A stretch of 64,000 nucleotides of DNA from Sporothrix humicola. Taxonomy: Eukaryota > Ascomycota > Sordariomycetes > Ophiostomatales > Ophiostomataceae. The stretch lies in contig WNYE01000051.1 of NCBI GenBank assembly GCA_021396245.1, forward strand, positions 6,701 through 70,700, written 5' to 3'. The notes below the pieces were generated by a model. It did no database searches. It saw only the letters and a program-made list of their open reading frames with translations, and was not told the origin of the DNA. Position numbers and translations under genes: made by a program. This document shows, piece after piece, positions 45,201-56,308 of the stretch. Each line of letters begins with the position of its first letter. Positions within the stretch are counted from its first letter, which is position 1.

Positions 45201-45324
45201 GAGCCCCGAGCCGACGACGTCGATCCACCACATTGAGACGCTGGCGCAGCTGCGCAACGTGCCCGGCGTGGGCACCGAGACGGTCGAGCGGGCCTACGAG
45301 GGCATTGTTGCGACGGCCCTTTAG
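42296..45324 (+). CDS. Kinesin-10 / Kid (KIF22)-like motor with C-terminal helix-hairpin-helix
   Basis: Two exons, 42296-42506 and 42575-45324, with a 68-base intron (GTATAC donor, CTAAC branch, TTAG acceptor); 986 residues. The N-terminal motor (about 1-370) has P-loop GVTGTGKT (90-97), switch I NAHSSRSH (209-216) and switch II DLAGSE (248-253). The usual Gln in GQTG is Val. A Ser/Ala-rich linker, a coiled coil (about 580-640) and a short TPR-like segment (ARQHKEVGDDAVALHYYEQA) follow. The last 110 residues (LLDIVNSRDVARIGGLDGVS, LRNVPGVGTETVERAYEGI) form a helix-hairpin-helix, the DNA-binding arrangement seen in Kid/KIF22 chromokinesins. Likely role: chromosome-arm movement on the spindle; this is family-based. 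Confidence 0.88.
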
Positions 45325-45647
45325 GGGGGGTCGGAGTACGAATATACTTTGGCTTTTGACATATGGGATGCCATCTTGGTGCTTCTGTTGGCACATTTGA
45401 TTTTTAATTTTTGTTTCTTTTGATTTGATCTGCATTGGCCGGCGTTGGTTTTTGGTTCTTCTTTCACCTACAATCTTATAGGGGCCTGCCTATCCATGGC
45501 GTTTTGATATTAATATTGTGCTCTGTTACGATCTGCATCGTACGCACGTTGCATTGCATCTCGAGCATTTAGCATCTGCCATTTTCTTTCCAGTTTGCAT
45601 TTAATACAAAGTTTTCAACGATACTTTCTGCGCTGTTTGCCTCCAGT
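45325..45647. other. Convergent spacer
   Basis: Shared 3' region of the kinesin and flavin oxidase genes. T-rich on the plus strand after 45400. Nothing else seen. Confidence 0.6.
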
Positions 45648-47552
45648 TTACTTTCTTGGCCCAATGACATCCAGGTTCACATCGTTGACGCCGAGTTCCC
45701 AGCCTTCGCCCCTGTATGCCTGCGGCCAGATACCATTGCGGCCTGGCGCCAGGATGCCTTGCGGGTCCAGTGCATCCTTGATCGTCTCGTGGAACTTGAG
45801 CAAGGCCTGCCCGCCCCAGCTGTACGTCCGCGCCACCTGGTCCGCAAACAGCAGGTGCGTCCGGTACTCGCCGAACCCGCGCGCCGCACACGCCGCAATC
45901 ATTTCCCGCATAAGGCCGACGGCGCGCTTCTTGGCGTCGGCGTCCCCGCGGTCGTACACAATGTTCGAGATGTAATGCATCTCACGGCCGGCCACACAGA
46001 GCGTCGGGAACAGGTCGAACTGGTACTTCTTGTGCAGCTCCTTGATCAGGGCGTGCAGGCTCTCGGCGTCCTCGCCGCGCGTCGGCGCAATCGGCGAGAA
46101 GAAGAGGTGGGCGCCGTTGGGGACCCAGTTGAGCCAGTCGAGCTCGCGGAGGACGGGCACGCCGGCGCAGACGAGCGCGCGGGCGTGCAGGTAATGGTCG
46201 GCAGGGACGTCGTTTGGCAAGACAAGACGCGTGCCGGGGATGGCTGCCTTGAACTTGCCGTGAATGTCGGCCAGTTGTTTTTGGAGGTCTTCCTGCGTCG
46301 GGCCGTACTGTGTGCCGTAAAAGACCCAGGCGCAGTCGCCCAAGGGGAGCTTGGCCGCCGCCGCATGGACATCGTCCGGTGTGAGTGGCCCTTTCGAGGT
46401 TGCCGTCCTAAACGTCTCTCGCGACTGGCCGGTCACGTTGAGCTCCTGCACGACATGCCGCAGCTGCGGGATGTTGCCGAGCACGCCCTGCTGGGCCAGC
46501 GGGCGGATGACCTCGACAATGGCGGCAAAGTCCTTTTCGTCGGGGAACGTCAGGCAGTACGACTGGTGCGCGGGCGGGGCGGGCATCAGGTGGAAGCCCA
46601 TCTTGACGACAATACCCAAGCTGCTCTGCGAGAAGAGGCCGTCAATGGACGGGCCAAACGAGTGCTGGAACGACTGCCAGGCGGGGTTGTCGGTCTCCTT
46701 TCCATCGGCGTCTGAAGGGCCCGGCAAAGCGCCCATTCCTGTGCGCAAAAGTGACCCATCAGGAAGGACAACCTCCATGCCGCAGTGATTCCCGAAATGG
46801 TCGCCATAGGGCGTGTACCCGACACCGCGGTCGACGGCGTTGCCCAAGACACTGCCTCCACCTAGATCGGGCGTGTCAATCCACAAGGGCGTCTGGTGGT
46901 CCTTGTTGGCCTCGTTCAACCGCTCGACGGCCTCGTACAGCGCAAAGTACGTCACGCCCGGCTCGACGACACAGCTGGCATTGCCGCCGTCGAGCGACAA
47001 AATCTGGTGCATGTTGCGCCCGAGGTCGAGGACGACACCGCCGGGCACACGCGGTGCGGCACCGCCATAGCCCAGGTTGCGGCCCATGGAGATGGGGTAG
47101 AGGGGGATGCCTCGACTCTTGCCGTCTCCCGAAGACGTTGTGTGCCTGTTGGCCCACCGCACCACAGTCTGCACGTCCTCGGTCGACCGCGGGAAAATGA
47201 CGGCACTGCTGGCCAGGGCCTCGGGGTCGCCGACGTGGAAGGCGTCGTGGGTCGTTGCCGGCTTGTCGAGGTACCAGCCGTCAACAAGATCCACGGCCTC
47301 GTCGTTGATCTGGATGAGGGAGTCATCACCCCCGAGCTCACTTCGCAGTTCAGAAATGGCCTTTAAAAATGTCTCGGCGGTCATCCCCGGCGGCGGCTGC
47401 AGGCCACGTCGTCGAGTGTATCGTGCCGGTAGTGTGCGGTTCGATGCGAGACGGTCGCGGACGGCCGTGGCCTCGTCCTGGAGGCGTGGCGGTGCACCAT
47501 TGTACGCCTCGTCGAGAGTGGCCACTTTCGAAGTTGGAGTAGAATTTGACAT
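45648..47552 (-). CDS. Vanillyl-alcohol-oxidase-like FAD enzyme
   Basis: Single-exon, 634-residue flavoprotein. VAO-type enzymes oxidise 4-alkyl- or 4-hydroxybenzylic phenols such as vanillyl alcohol or eugenol using covalent FAD and O2. The FAD-binding PP-loop region shows PISMGRNLGYGGAAPRV, VVEPGVTY and PDLGGGSVLGNAVDRGVGYT, very close to the VAO pattern. C-terminal elements include WLNWVPNGAHLFFSPI, the REMH motif (His526, in the region of the flavin-linking His) and GEYRTHLLF with the Tyr563-Arg564 pair of the phenolate-binding site. It has about 75 extra N-terminal residues compared with the 560-residue Penicillium enzyme. No signal peptide or clear peroxisomal signal. Divergent from an FAD monooxygenase, suggesting a joint aromatic pathway. 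Confidence 0.9.
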   Translation of the reverse strand: MSNSTPTSKVATLDEAYNGAPPRLQDEATAVRDRLASNRTLPARYTRRRGLQPPPGMTAETFLKAISELRSELGGDDSLIQINDEAVDLVDGWYLDKPATTHDAFHVGDPEALASSAVIFPRSTEDVQTVVRWANRHTTSSGDGKSRGIPLYPISMGRNLGYGGAAPRVPGGVVLDLGRNMHQILSLDGGNASCVVEPGVTYFALYEAVERLNEANKDHQTPLWIDTPDLGGGSVLGNAVDRGVGYTPYGDHFGNHCGMEVVLPDGSLLRTGMGALPGPSDADGKETDNPAWQSFQHSFGPSIDGLFSQSSLGIVVKMGFHLMPAPPAHQSYCLTFPDEKDFAAIVEVIRPLAQQGVLGNIPQLRHVVQELNVTGQSRETFRTATSKGPLTPDDVHAAAAKLPLGDCAWVFYGTQYGPTQEDLQKQLADIHGKFKAAIPGTRLVLPNDVPADHYLHARALVCAGVPVLRELDWLNWVPNGAHLFFSPIAPTRGEDAESLHALIKELHKKYQFDLFPTLCVAGREMHYISNIVYDRGDADAKKRAVGLMREMIAACAARGFGEYRTHLLFADQVARTYSWGGQALLKFHETIKDALDPQGILAPGRNGIWPQAYRGEGWELGVNDVNLDVIGPRK

Positions 47553-48225
47553 TTTGTTTTGTTTTGGTTGTGGTTGTGTCTGTAATGTGTCGAGTTGGTG
47601 CTTTTGTGAGGATTTGACAATGATTGCCCTTTCATGATATACTTCCGTGTAGACTTCCGTGTCGAGATGTGTTGACTAGCTCGACTTCGGAGAATGTTAG
47701 TGGGATTGCGACGGCGCCTTGGCCACGACTCCATCTTTCTTATTACCATTTTCTTTGTAAACAGACGAGTGCGTGTCAATGGGCACAGGATGAGCACATT
47801 CCCCCGCATCTTGATCGTCTTGGGGTAGCTTGGCTGGCTTGGATGCGGTTTGACCCCGGATAAACAAATGTTTAGTCTGGTTCGGCGGGACGCTCCCGAT
47901 GCTACTTTGACAAGACGACCGAAAACATGGGGGATGGAGGGGGAAGTGTGTGGAGATTAGGGGAGTGTCGTACCAGTATTCGGCAGATGAAGCACGCGTA
48001 CAACGGGTAGATTGACCAGATTGCTGCTGTGCCACTCTAGACGAAAGAGAGGAATGACGACACATGGGGGCGGGCAAGGAGGAAAAAGAAAAAGAAAGGA
48101 AATCGTAACCCGGGTGGACTGGATGGCAAGAAAATAAATTAGCAAAGCAGGAAACACAGACCAACAGACAACCGTAACTGTAACATCAACGTTCAACTTA
48201 CACCTGTCGTACCCGTCAACTCAAC
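47553..48225. promoter_or_regulatory. Divergent promoter of the VAO-like and monooxygenase genes
   Basis: 673 bases between two divergent flavoenzyme starts. No coding sequence; a shared regulatory region is the natural reading. No specific site identified. Confidence 0.5.
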
Positions 48226-49646
48226 ATGTCGACCGAGAAATTGAAAGGTATGCACAAGGTTCTGTTGACGGCCTTCTATTTACAATATCTGACACTCACC
48301 TTCGTTCTGCAGTCATCATTGTCGGCGCCGGCCTCGGCGGCTGTGCGGCCGCTCTCGCTATGCGCCACCACGGCCACGACGTCGTCGTCTACGAAAAGAT
48401 TCGCGCCTTTCGCCGGCTGGGCGACTCGTTGGGCCTCGGCGAAAACGCCCTGAAACTCTTGAAACGATGGCAGGCGACCGACGACCTGCACACCACCCTC
48501 ACCTCGATCGGCAACAGCTCCGAGACGATGCAGATCCGGCGGTGGGGCGACGGGCGCGTTCTGGCGACGCAGCCGCTGATGGACATGGCTGGGCGGATTG
48601 GGCACCGCGGGGATTATCATGACGCGTTTCTGGCGGGGGTGCGGGACGCGGGGATTCCCCTGCACATGGGGCGGGAAGTCGTGCAGTACGAGGAGCCAGC
48701 CCAAGCATCAGAAGCAAGCGGTCGCCAGCCGGTGGTGATCCACTTCGCCGACGGGACGACCGACACGGCCGACCTGGTGGTGGGCGCCGACGGGATCAAG
48801 TCGCGGGCGCGGGAGCTTGTGCTTGGCTTCGCCGACGCGCCGCGCAGCAGCGGCTACTCGTGTTTCCGGGCCTACTTCCCTGGCGAATTGTTGAAGGGAA
48901 TCGAAGACGAGGGGTGCCGCCAGTTTGTGGACCAGGACTGCGTCAACATCTGGATTGGCCCGGACACGCATCTTGTGCAGAACACGCTGCGGGACGGCAA
49001 GGAGTTCAACTGGATTGTGACGCGCAAGATTGCCACCAAGGAAAAGGAGGCCGAGTTGCTGGCAGACGAGTCGTGGGTCCAGCCGGGCGACATTGACGAG
49101 GTCAGGCGGTGCGTGGCCGACCTGGACCCGCGGATCCGCAAGGCCGTCGAGGCGACCGACGAGTGCCTCGACTGGATCATTTGCTACCGCGACCCGCTGC
49201 CGACGTGGGTGTCTGCCCAGTCGCACCAGATTGCGCTTCTGGGTGACAGCTGCCATGCTCACTTGCCGACGAGTGCTCAAGGCGCCAGCCAGGCCACTGA
49301 GAGTGCAGGCGTGCTGGCCGTGTGTCTGTCTTTGTGCAATGGTGATGTCGCCCTGGCCACACGAACTTATGAAAAGCTGCGATTCGGCCGTATTCGCCAG
49401 AGTCAGACCAACGGCGAGGATCTGCGCGATCGGTGGCACAATGCACTCAAGAACATCGACGAGGGCGTCGAGATCGACCCAGAGTCTATCAAGATTCGCA
49501 ATCGGTGGCTGTATGCTTTCGATGCCGAGGCCGACACAAGAGAACGGTGGGCAGAAGTGTCTGCCCAGGTTGCTGAGGAGCTTCGCACAGGAAATATCAC
49601 GCCTCTGTGTGATACACAGCCAGAGAGAATATCCAAGACAGACTGA
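48226..49646 (+). CDS. FAD-dependent monooxygenase, salicylate-hydroxylase type
   Basis: Two exons, 48226-48247 and 48313-49646, with a 65-base intron (GTATGC donor, TGCAG acceptor); 451 residues. Group A flavin monooxygenases hydroxylate phenolic rings using NAD(P)H. The tiny first exon supplies MSTEKLK and the splice restores the Rossmann fingerprint VIIVGAGLGGCAAALAM. The DG motif DLVVGADGIKSRAR and the GD motif LLGDSCHAHLPTSAQGASQA are in place. Without the first exon the FAD motif would be lost, which supports the intron. The neighbour at 47552 makes phenolic aldehydes or acids, so a phenol-degradation role is plausible. Exact substrate unknown. Confidence 0.9.
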
Positions 49647-49993
49647 GAGAGTAGTTAAATCAAATGTATTGTCTAGAGCCTCCAATGGCTTGCTTAAAAA
49701 CAAGAAGAGAAAAAGAAAACAAAGAAAACAGACGTCCCGCGGAATAAGTTCGTGAATTATATACAGGAGAATTAAAATCTACGTAGAAATGTCTAGCCGT
49801 CCAAGGCCGACTCCAAAATATATGTGCAAGAAGAGAAGAAAGATGGAGATGAAAAGACAGCAGGAAAAAGAAAAGGCCAATAATAAGACACCAAGAGAAA
49901 GGAAAGATGACAAAAGGAAAAAGATAAGAGTAAGGAAACGACAAGAAGGAAATGAATGAGAGAAAGAAGAAATGCCAGCCCAGAGACACAGTC
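49647..49993. other. Convergent spacer
   Basis: Shared 3' region of the monooxygenase and S28 peptidase genes, purine-rich on the plus strand (AAGAAAGG-type). Nothing else seen. Confidence 0.6.
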
Positions 49994-51852
49994 TTACTGG
50001 CTCTTGTAGAACTCGGCCACCCAGCCCTTAATCGTGGCAATCTCGTCCTGGACAATGGCCATCAGGCCCTCGTTGGCCACTGCATTGGCGTAGATAAGGT
50101 CACTGCAGTGAATGCCGCCAGGGATAACATTGACCGGGGCCTCGGGCGTCGACTCAAGTGGTCCTCCGGGACGGAAGTCTGATGACACAGTGGCGTCCTT
50201 CCAAGGGTCGAACTCGCCGTTGGCCCAGATCAGGCGCGTTGTGTTGGTGACCGACCAGCCATCGGTGTATGTGTTGACGTCCTCGGGGGTCTTGCCAACG
50301 CGCGAGTTGGAGCCGAAGGTGAAGCCATCCTCCTCGGGGAAGTAGAGAGCGCACTGGTTCTGCATGTAGTCAACGTTGACCAGACGCGAGACAAGAGTGG
50401 GCGTGCCCACGGGGGCACCGGTCTGCCAAAACTCAAAGGGCTCGTTGCAAAGCAGCCACATCCATTGACGGTCGATAGCGTTGTCAACGGAAACGTCCGT
50501 GTACATGGGGTTGGAAGCGTTGTGGGTGTTGAAGCACTCTGTGTTGTAGGTTCCATCGAATCCATAACCAAAGTCACGACAGTAGTTGGGCAACAAGGCT
50601 TCCTTGATGAACTTGGCATATCCATTGAGAGCCTTCTTCAGGCCGACGCCGTTGGCACCGGGAACAGTGTTCGCCTTGCACGACGAGTTGAAGACGCCAG
50701 CAACAGCGTTCTATTTTGTTAGTGACCATCTTCGACTGGAAAGGCACCGTTTTTATGTACTCACCTCAAGGTAGTCGCAGAACTGGTAAACACCAGAGTA
50801 GCCGGTGTCAAAGTCATGGTTTTGCCATGCGCCCGGGCCGCTCACAAGGACACTGCTTTTGTTAGAATGCAATGCAAAATTTGACAAGATTATGGAGAGG
50901 AAACTCACGAGGCAAAGTCATCATTCTCGAGGTCAGCAAGACCAAACTTGTCCTTCAGAGCATGGACCTCGTCTTCTGAGCCGTTGGCAAGGACCGAGTC
51001 AATGTGCTCAATAACCAGCTGAGTATCGGTGCTGCAGTTCTTGGGGAGACCCTGGCGGATGGGCTCAAAGTACTGCCAGAAGTCGCCAATGGACTCGACG
51101 ACAGCACTGCTTGCGTGGTAGGCCCAGAAGGTGCCAGGATCGACATGCTCAACCCAGGCCGTCAGAGCACCCGAGTAGCTGCCACCCGACAGAACCCAGG
51201 GGGCATCGGGGGCGTTGTTGTTGGTCGAGTTGTCAAAGGGAAGGTTGACGTTGCGGGCAAAGTTGGTGGCATCGGCAATGGCGTTGGCCAGGGTCAGGTA
51301 CTGCAGGTTCTTGGTCGTCAGAGTGTCGACGGGCGAGCTCTCGCCCCAGTAGCGGTGCTCGAACATAACGACGGCGCCGCCAATGGCCTGGGCGAACTGG
51401 CCCGTCAGGGTCTTGTTTGTCAGGTAGCCAGTGTAGCCCTCGGCCTCGGACTCGCCGGGCGTGAAGAGGACAACAGGGGCACCGGGGCCGGTCCAGTACT
51501 CGGTGCTGTACCAGAACCGCTGGCCAAAAGTGCCGAGCGAGGGGTCCTTGTGGTCGACCTGCTGCTGGAAGACACCCTTGCCAAAGTTGGCACCATTGAG
51601 GGAGGCAGCCGGCTCGTTCAGAGAACGGGCCGACGAGCCAGACGTGGTGTGAGACGTGGTGTGCCAGATGTTGTTGGTGCCGCGGATCTTGATCTTGCTG
51701 GCGTGCTGCACATTGTTGCTGCTCTGGGCGTCTCTGGCGGCGATGTTATCGAGAGACAGCGGTGGCGGCTTCATGTTGCCATAGTGGTGGATGCCGGCGA
51801 CGGACGAGGCGCTGGCGAGCACGAGGGCTGCCACGGAGGCGGTGAACTTCAT
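49994..51852 (-). CDS. Secreted S28 serine peptidase (prolyl-carboxypeptidase family)
   Basis: Three exons, 50909-51852, 50765-50852 and 49994-50710, with introns of 56 bases (GTGAGT, CTAAC, GCAG) and 54 bases (GTGAGT, CTAAC, ATAG); 582 residues. S28 enzymes cleave after proline in secreted or lysosomal settings. The signal peptide MKFTASVAALVLASASSVAG starts at 51852. The catalytic triad is Ser225 in GGSYSG, Asp512 in NGEFDPWK and His545 in GGIHCSD. The oxyanion region EHRYWGESSP is also present. The 88-base middle exon (SVLVSGPGAWQNHDFDTGYS) continues the fold and confirms both splices. Multiple N-glycosylation sequons fit secretion. An upstream in-frame non-ATG extension was rejected. Confidence 0.92.
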
Positions 51853-54800
51853 GTTTGTGAGTTTTGTAGGAGTCAGGGGTAAGGTGGGAGTCGAGGAGTT
51901 GAATGTGAAAGTCGAGAAGTGTAGATGTTTTTGTTGTAATGAACGTGGGTGGTGATGTGGATTTGTATCCAAATACCAAAAAAGCGTGGTTGAAAGGAGT
52001 GTGGTGGTTGAAGAACGTATTGCAAAAAGGAGAGAAGACGAAGAGAACAAGAAGATCGAGGATCAAAACAGAGGCAGGTCGAGATGTTTGTAGACCGGCG
52101 AGGGTACACTGTCTCGAGCACAAAAATCGTGAAACTGGGAAGGCACGATCACAACAAACCTGTGACCAGGCAACTTGTGGAAAAGAAGGAAGGAGAATAG
52201 TATTAAAAAAGAGATGTCGAGGAAGGAGGGACTGAGGTCAAATAAAAGAGGAAAGAACGAGTGGACGGGTTGAAGAAAAAGGAAAGAGCAGATCTACACT
52301 TCTATTTCAAGACAGAAGGAAAGACACAAAAGAGAGGAAAGAGAATGAATGTCAAGATGGCCAAGCCAGGAAAGAACAAGAAAGAACGAGTGACCCGTAA
52401 AAGAGGTTGATGGACGAAGGGTCCTCCGGTCGTCTTGGCCCTCTCCCGTTCTGCAGTGAGGTTGGTACTTGCCCTTTGCGTCCACAGATGGAACTTTGTG
52501 CACGATTGCCAGCGCTGGCCCAGTTGCACAGAAAAAGGCAGGTGGCCGTCGATCGCGCTTCCTTCTGGTCCACCCAGCTCCCTCAGTTCTTTCCTCTTGC
52601 CTCTTTCCCTCCTTATTTCTTCACTTTTTCCTCTTTTGTGTCTTTCCTTCCAGTGTGCCCAGGAGGCGTGGCTTCCCGTTCCAGCGGACATTGATAACAC
52701 GCAATTGGCCAGTTGCGGAGGCACTAGCAAAGAAATGGCAGGCACGACGGGCACAACAGGCAGGACAGGGCTGGTTCGCGGTCTCCCATCACAAAAAAGC
52801 GGCAAAAAGATACAAAAGAACAGAGGTCTCGGCACAAGTGCACATGCCAGCGAGGAACGGCACTCCTTGACACAGAGGGAAGGCGAGAGACAACGGGAAA
52901 GGATTGGGCGTCTCGGCCGCTTGTCTCTGTTTCCCGCCATTGTTGCATTCCAGTCCGAGTCGATGCACCGCTGGGCCGCTGCTATTTCTGGTTGGCACGT
53001 CCATCAAGTGCATTCCAGAGGACCTGCCTCCGGAAGGAACCTCGAGAAGCGTGAAAATTGCAAAGGTAAGTACATCTTCCATCGTCATCACCCTTCACTG
53101 TGAAAGGAAGTTCGTTTGGGCGGGGGATCGGCGGGACTGGCGAGGCAGACCACGCCCAGCTGCACCTTCCGGTCCAAGCGGGGATCGCCAGGCACGGGAA
53201 ATGAGATGACCATCGAACAAGTGTAGATTTCTGCACATGGCGGGATCTGATAGGGCGCTCCACAGATTTTTGGGGGGCATTTACAAAATTTAAAGAGATT
53301 TTAGGGGACCTTGGCTCGCTTGGGACAAGGGTTCGACCAAGAATACAGGCAAATAGAGGCTGTGTTCCCAGCATCAGTGCAAGTCTACTGGAGAGCCAAG
53401 ACTTGGGAAGTCGAAGAAGAACGATGAACAGGCGAAATTAAGGTTAAAGGACTGGGTTCTTGGAGATTTATGTGGTCATTTCAGTGGTTCCAATGGGCAT
53501 CGTCGTTTCACAACCGGGGGAGGCCCAGAGAAAGAGGATGGAAAATAGGAGACAGAAAACAAGAAACAAACAATGGGCATCCTTCGTCTGCCTGTCAATT
53601 CAACTTTCTTTTTCACGTCATCGTGAAGTGCCGCGTCAACGTCAACGTCAACGGCTATCAGCCATCAGCCACAACCGGCTCTCAAAACGCCTCCCCAATT
53701 GCGACTCATGTCTCGACTGGAATGTCTCAGCCATTTTGGTGCGCCACATTCCTCAGCAGACCTCGGCCGAGTGAGTATTTTTTGCATCCAAAAGTCTAGA
53801 CTCTTGAGAAAACAGCTCGTCCAGGATGCAAAGTCTTATGCCTTTTTCAGTGCACAAGTCATTCCAGCTATTCCTGTCTCGATGCTGTCGGACGTCACGA
53901 CGTGAAGCCACTGACTCGTTTCGAGTCGTTCTCATTCTGCGTTCATTTTACATTGTAGTTATTTATCGTCAATGCAAAAGAAGTAGACATAGTCTGCAGG
54001 ATCGTTATTGTCATACTTCTCAATTCTGTCCCTTCATATGGGACTTTCCGTTTCAGGCACCTGCCTGATGTGGCAGTTGACTTGATGTATGTAGGGCAGA
54101 GCAATTTAAAATATGCGCCGTCGCCCGACCTTGTTCGACCTTATTTTATTAATAGTGACACCATCACCACAGTCCTGCATATCGAGTATACATGTACCTC
54201 TCACTTCCTGAGGGCGTGCGTTTCGGTCACCTGATGTATCATCCATCGAGGGTGTCCATCTGGCACCTTTATGTCAAGATCGCCCGGGTTGCCAAACAAC
54301 GACACCCAGTTCGGCACTGACCATGTTGTGACCCCGGCTGCCGGCGACCGAACGGCACGGTATTTGGCCAAGCCAGAGCCGGCTCAACTCTAAATAATGC
54401 CCCAATAAGCTTTACTTGGCGGGCTGACAGCAAACCAACCGTGAGATTTTAAAACCAAAGAAGAAAACAGTGCCAAATGAGAGCAAAGAGGTTTCCTCTC
54501 TTTTGTCCTTTCTTTTCCCTTTTTGAATTCGCCGTTGACAGGTGGCCGTTTTGTCCCCGTCAGACCGTGGGGAATGGCGGCATCAGGGCTCCAAATTGTG
54601 CATGAGATGACCTGCACAGCGCCGTTGCATTTCGCCATCTGCCGAGGCCGGTCCAGTCCATCACAACCCAGAACGAACGCTATTCACTCATAATGACGAA
54701 TACTTTACGCAGGCAAGTTGCGCGACCACCGCGACCGTATCACGACAACAGCTGAACACTAAAGGGCTTATCCGCCATAGAAATAGCACAGATATCGGCT

Positions 54801-56308
54801 GAATCGGCCACCGTTTGGCGATCATTGAAGAAGTACGAATAGATTGCTTTCTAAGCAGCCGGAATCGCCCTCCGTTTTGTCGTCTTTTTCGTCTTTTCCT
54901 CCGTATAAATCTCACTGGCGCGATAGCCTGCCGTCGTCTAATGCAACCAACCACTGCATTGCATCGGCTCCGATTGGGGGTAACGTGCAGACGCGCTGAT
55001 AAGACGAAGAGAAGATGGGTAACAGCGGAAGGTCAGCCCGGTGGGTTGAACTGACGAGGAGAAATGACAGAAGCAGCAAATTTGAAGAGCAGTATCCTCG
55101 TGATTTATGTCTTTTGCCGATTCTTTCTTTTTTTCGTGTTTTTGTCACCTTTCTTTTGCACTGCTCCTTCCTTTTGTCGCGCCGATGGCGGCCGGGCGGT
55201 GAAGGAACAGTGGGCGATCATCGCGCTTTCCCCCGCACTTATTGCGAAAACACGAAATTTGTTCACAAAAGAGCGCCGTATTGTCTGCAAAGTCCTCTCC
55301 AAAGCCCGCTGTAACCTTTCCCATGCGGCTTCCTTTTCCGAGCTAGTCCGGGCCTGGCTTGGTCTTGCCTTGCCATGCTGCCCGTTGCCGCTCGTTCGCG
55401 CCTTCCTGCCGACGCACGCAATGCTCTGTGACTGTTTTTACGCAGCATGCAGCTTCCGTGAACGGGTGAAGGGATTCGTACTTTCCGTAATTGTATCCCA
55501 CGCCCTACTACAAGGCAAGTGCGACGTTCTGGCCTGCATTTACTTTCGTCTCATCACATTTCGCTACAACGCTGCACCGATGAGAGGCGAGTGCAAAGAA
55601 CGGAGGCGAAAAGACGGCGTAAAAAAGAAACTAGCTCTAGTTGCGTGGGGAAGGACCCCCGAAAACCACCGTTTTATCGGCGCTTTTCCCCATCGTTCTT
55701 GCTTTTTGGTGTCGATTTTCCTTGCCTCGTCTCTCTTTCTTGCACGCCATTCGCCGTTTTGCACAGTCCCCTCGTGCAGCCTCCTTTGGACTTTCCTATT
55801 TCGTCACTCTGGGTCCTCTTTTTTTTCTGCCGTATTTGAAGATTTTCCAGTGTTTTCTTTCGTGACGCTGCCTCTCAGTTTTACTCGTCCGCTGCTTCCT
55901 GTCTCGGCACGGCGAGTACCCATCTTTTTTCTTGTGTCCTCCCCCTCTCCTCCCCTTCCGCCATTCCTTCTTCGGAGCACCTTCTTGTTCTGCGTGCTGC
56001 CCTCCTCTCTTTCCTCCGCGTTGCATCCGTTCTTTCCAGACGAGGAAGGGTTTTGCTCCCGGGGAAATTTGGTCATTTTGCTGCATGAGACAGCGGCGCC
56101 AAAGGCAACATCTTCTTTTGTCTCTTTCTCTTCTCCTTCTTTCCCTCCTTCTTCTCTTCTCTCTTTCCTTTTCCATCCTATCTTGGATCGCGCCTTCCAT
56201 CCCGCACATCACACCTTCACATCTTCCCCAAGGACCTTCCTTCACTGGATAGCTCCTGCCACACGGACTCCCTCTGGTCTCAGACACCCACCACCTCTCT
56301 TCTTCAAA
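51853..56308. other. Long intergenic region with the MFS leader
   Basis: 4.5 kb. 51853-52150 is the S28 peptidase promoter. 52200-55000 has no credible gene: the longest frame (minus 52302-52940) is low-complexity. The interval 55064-56308 is pyrimidine-rich and free of stops in the frame of the downstream MFS gene for 415 codons, but its translation is F/L/S-rich and lacks codon bias, so I treat it as leader. No RNA gene or transposon recognised. Confidence 0.5.

Noticed and set aside
52302..52940. 212-codon minus-strand frame
   Set aside because: No domain, no codon bias, low-complexity; in a promoter-like region.
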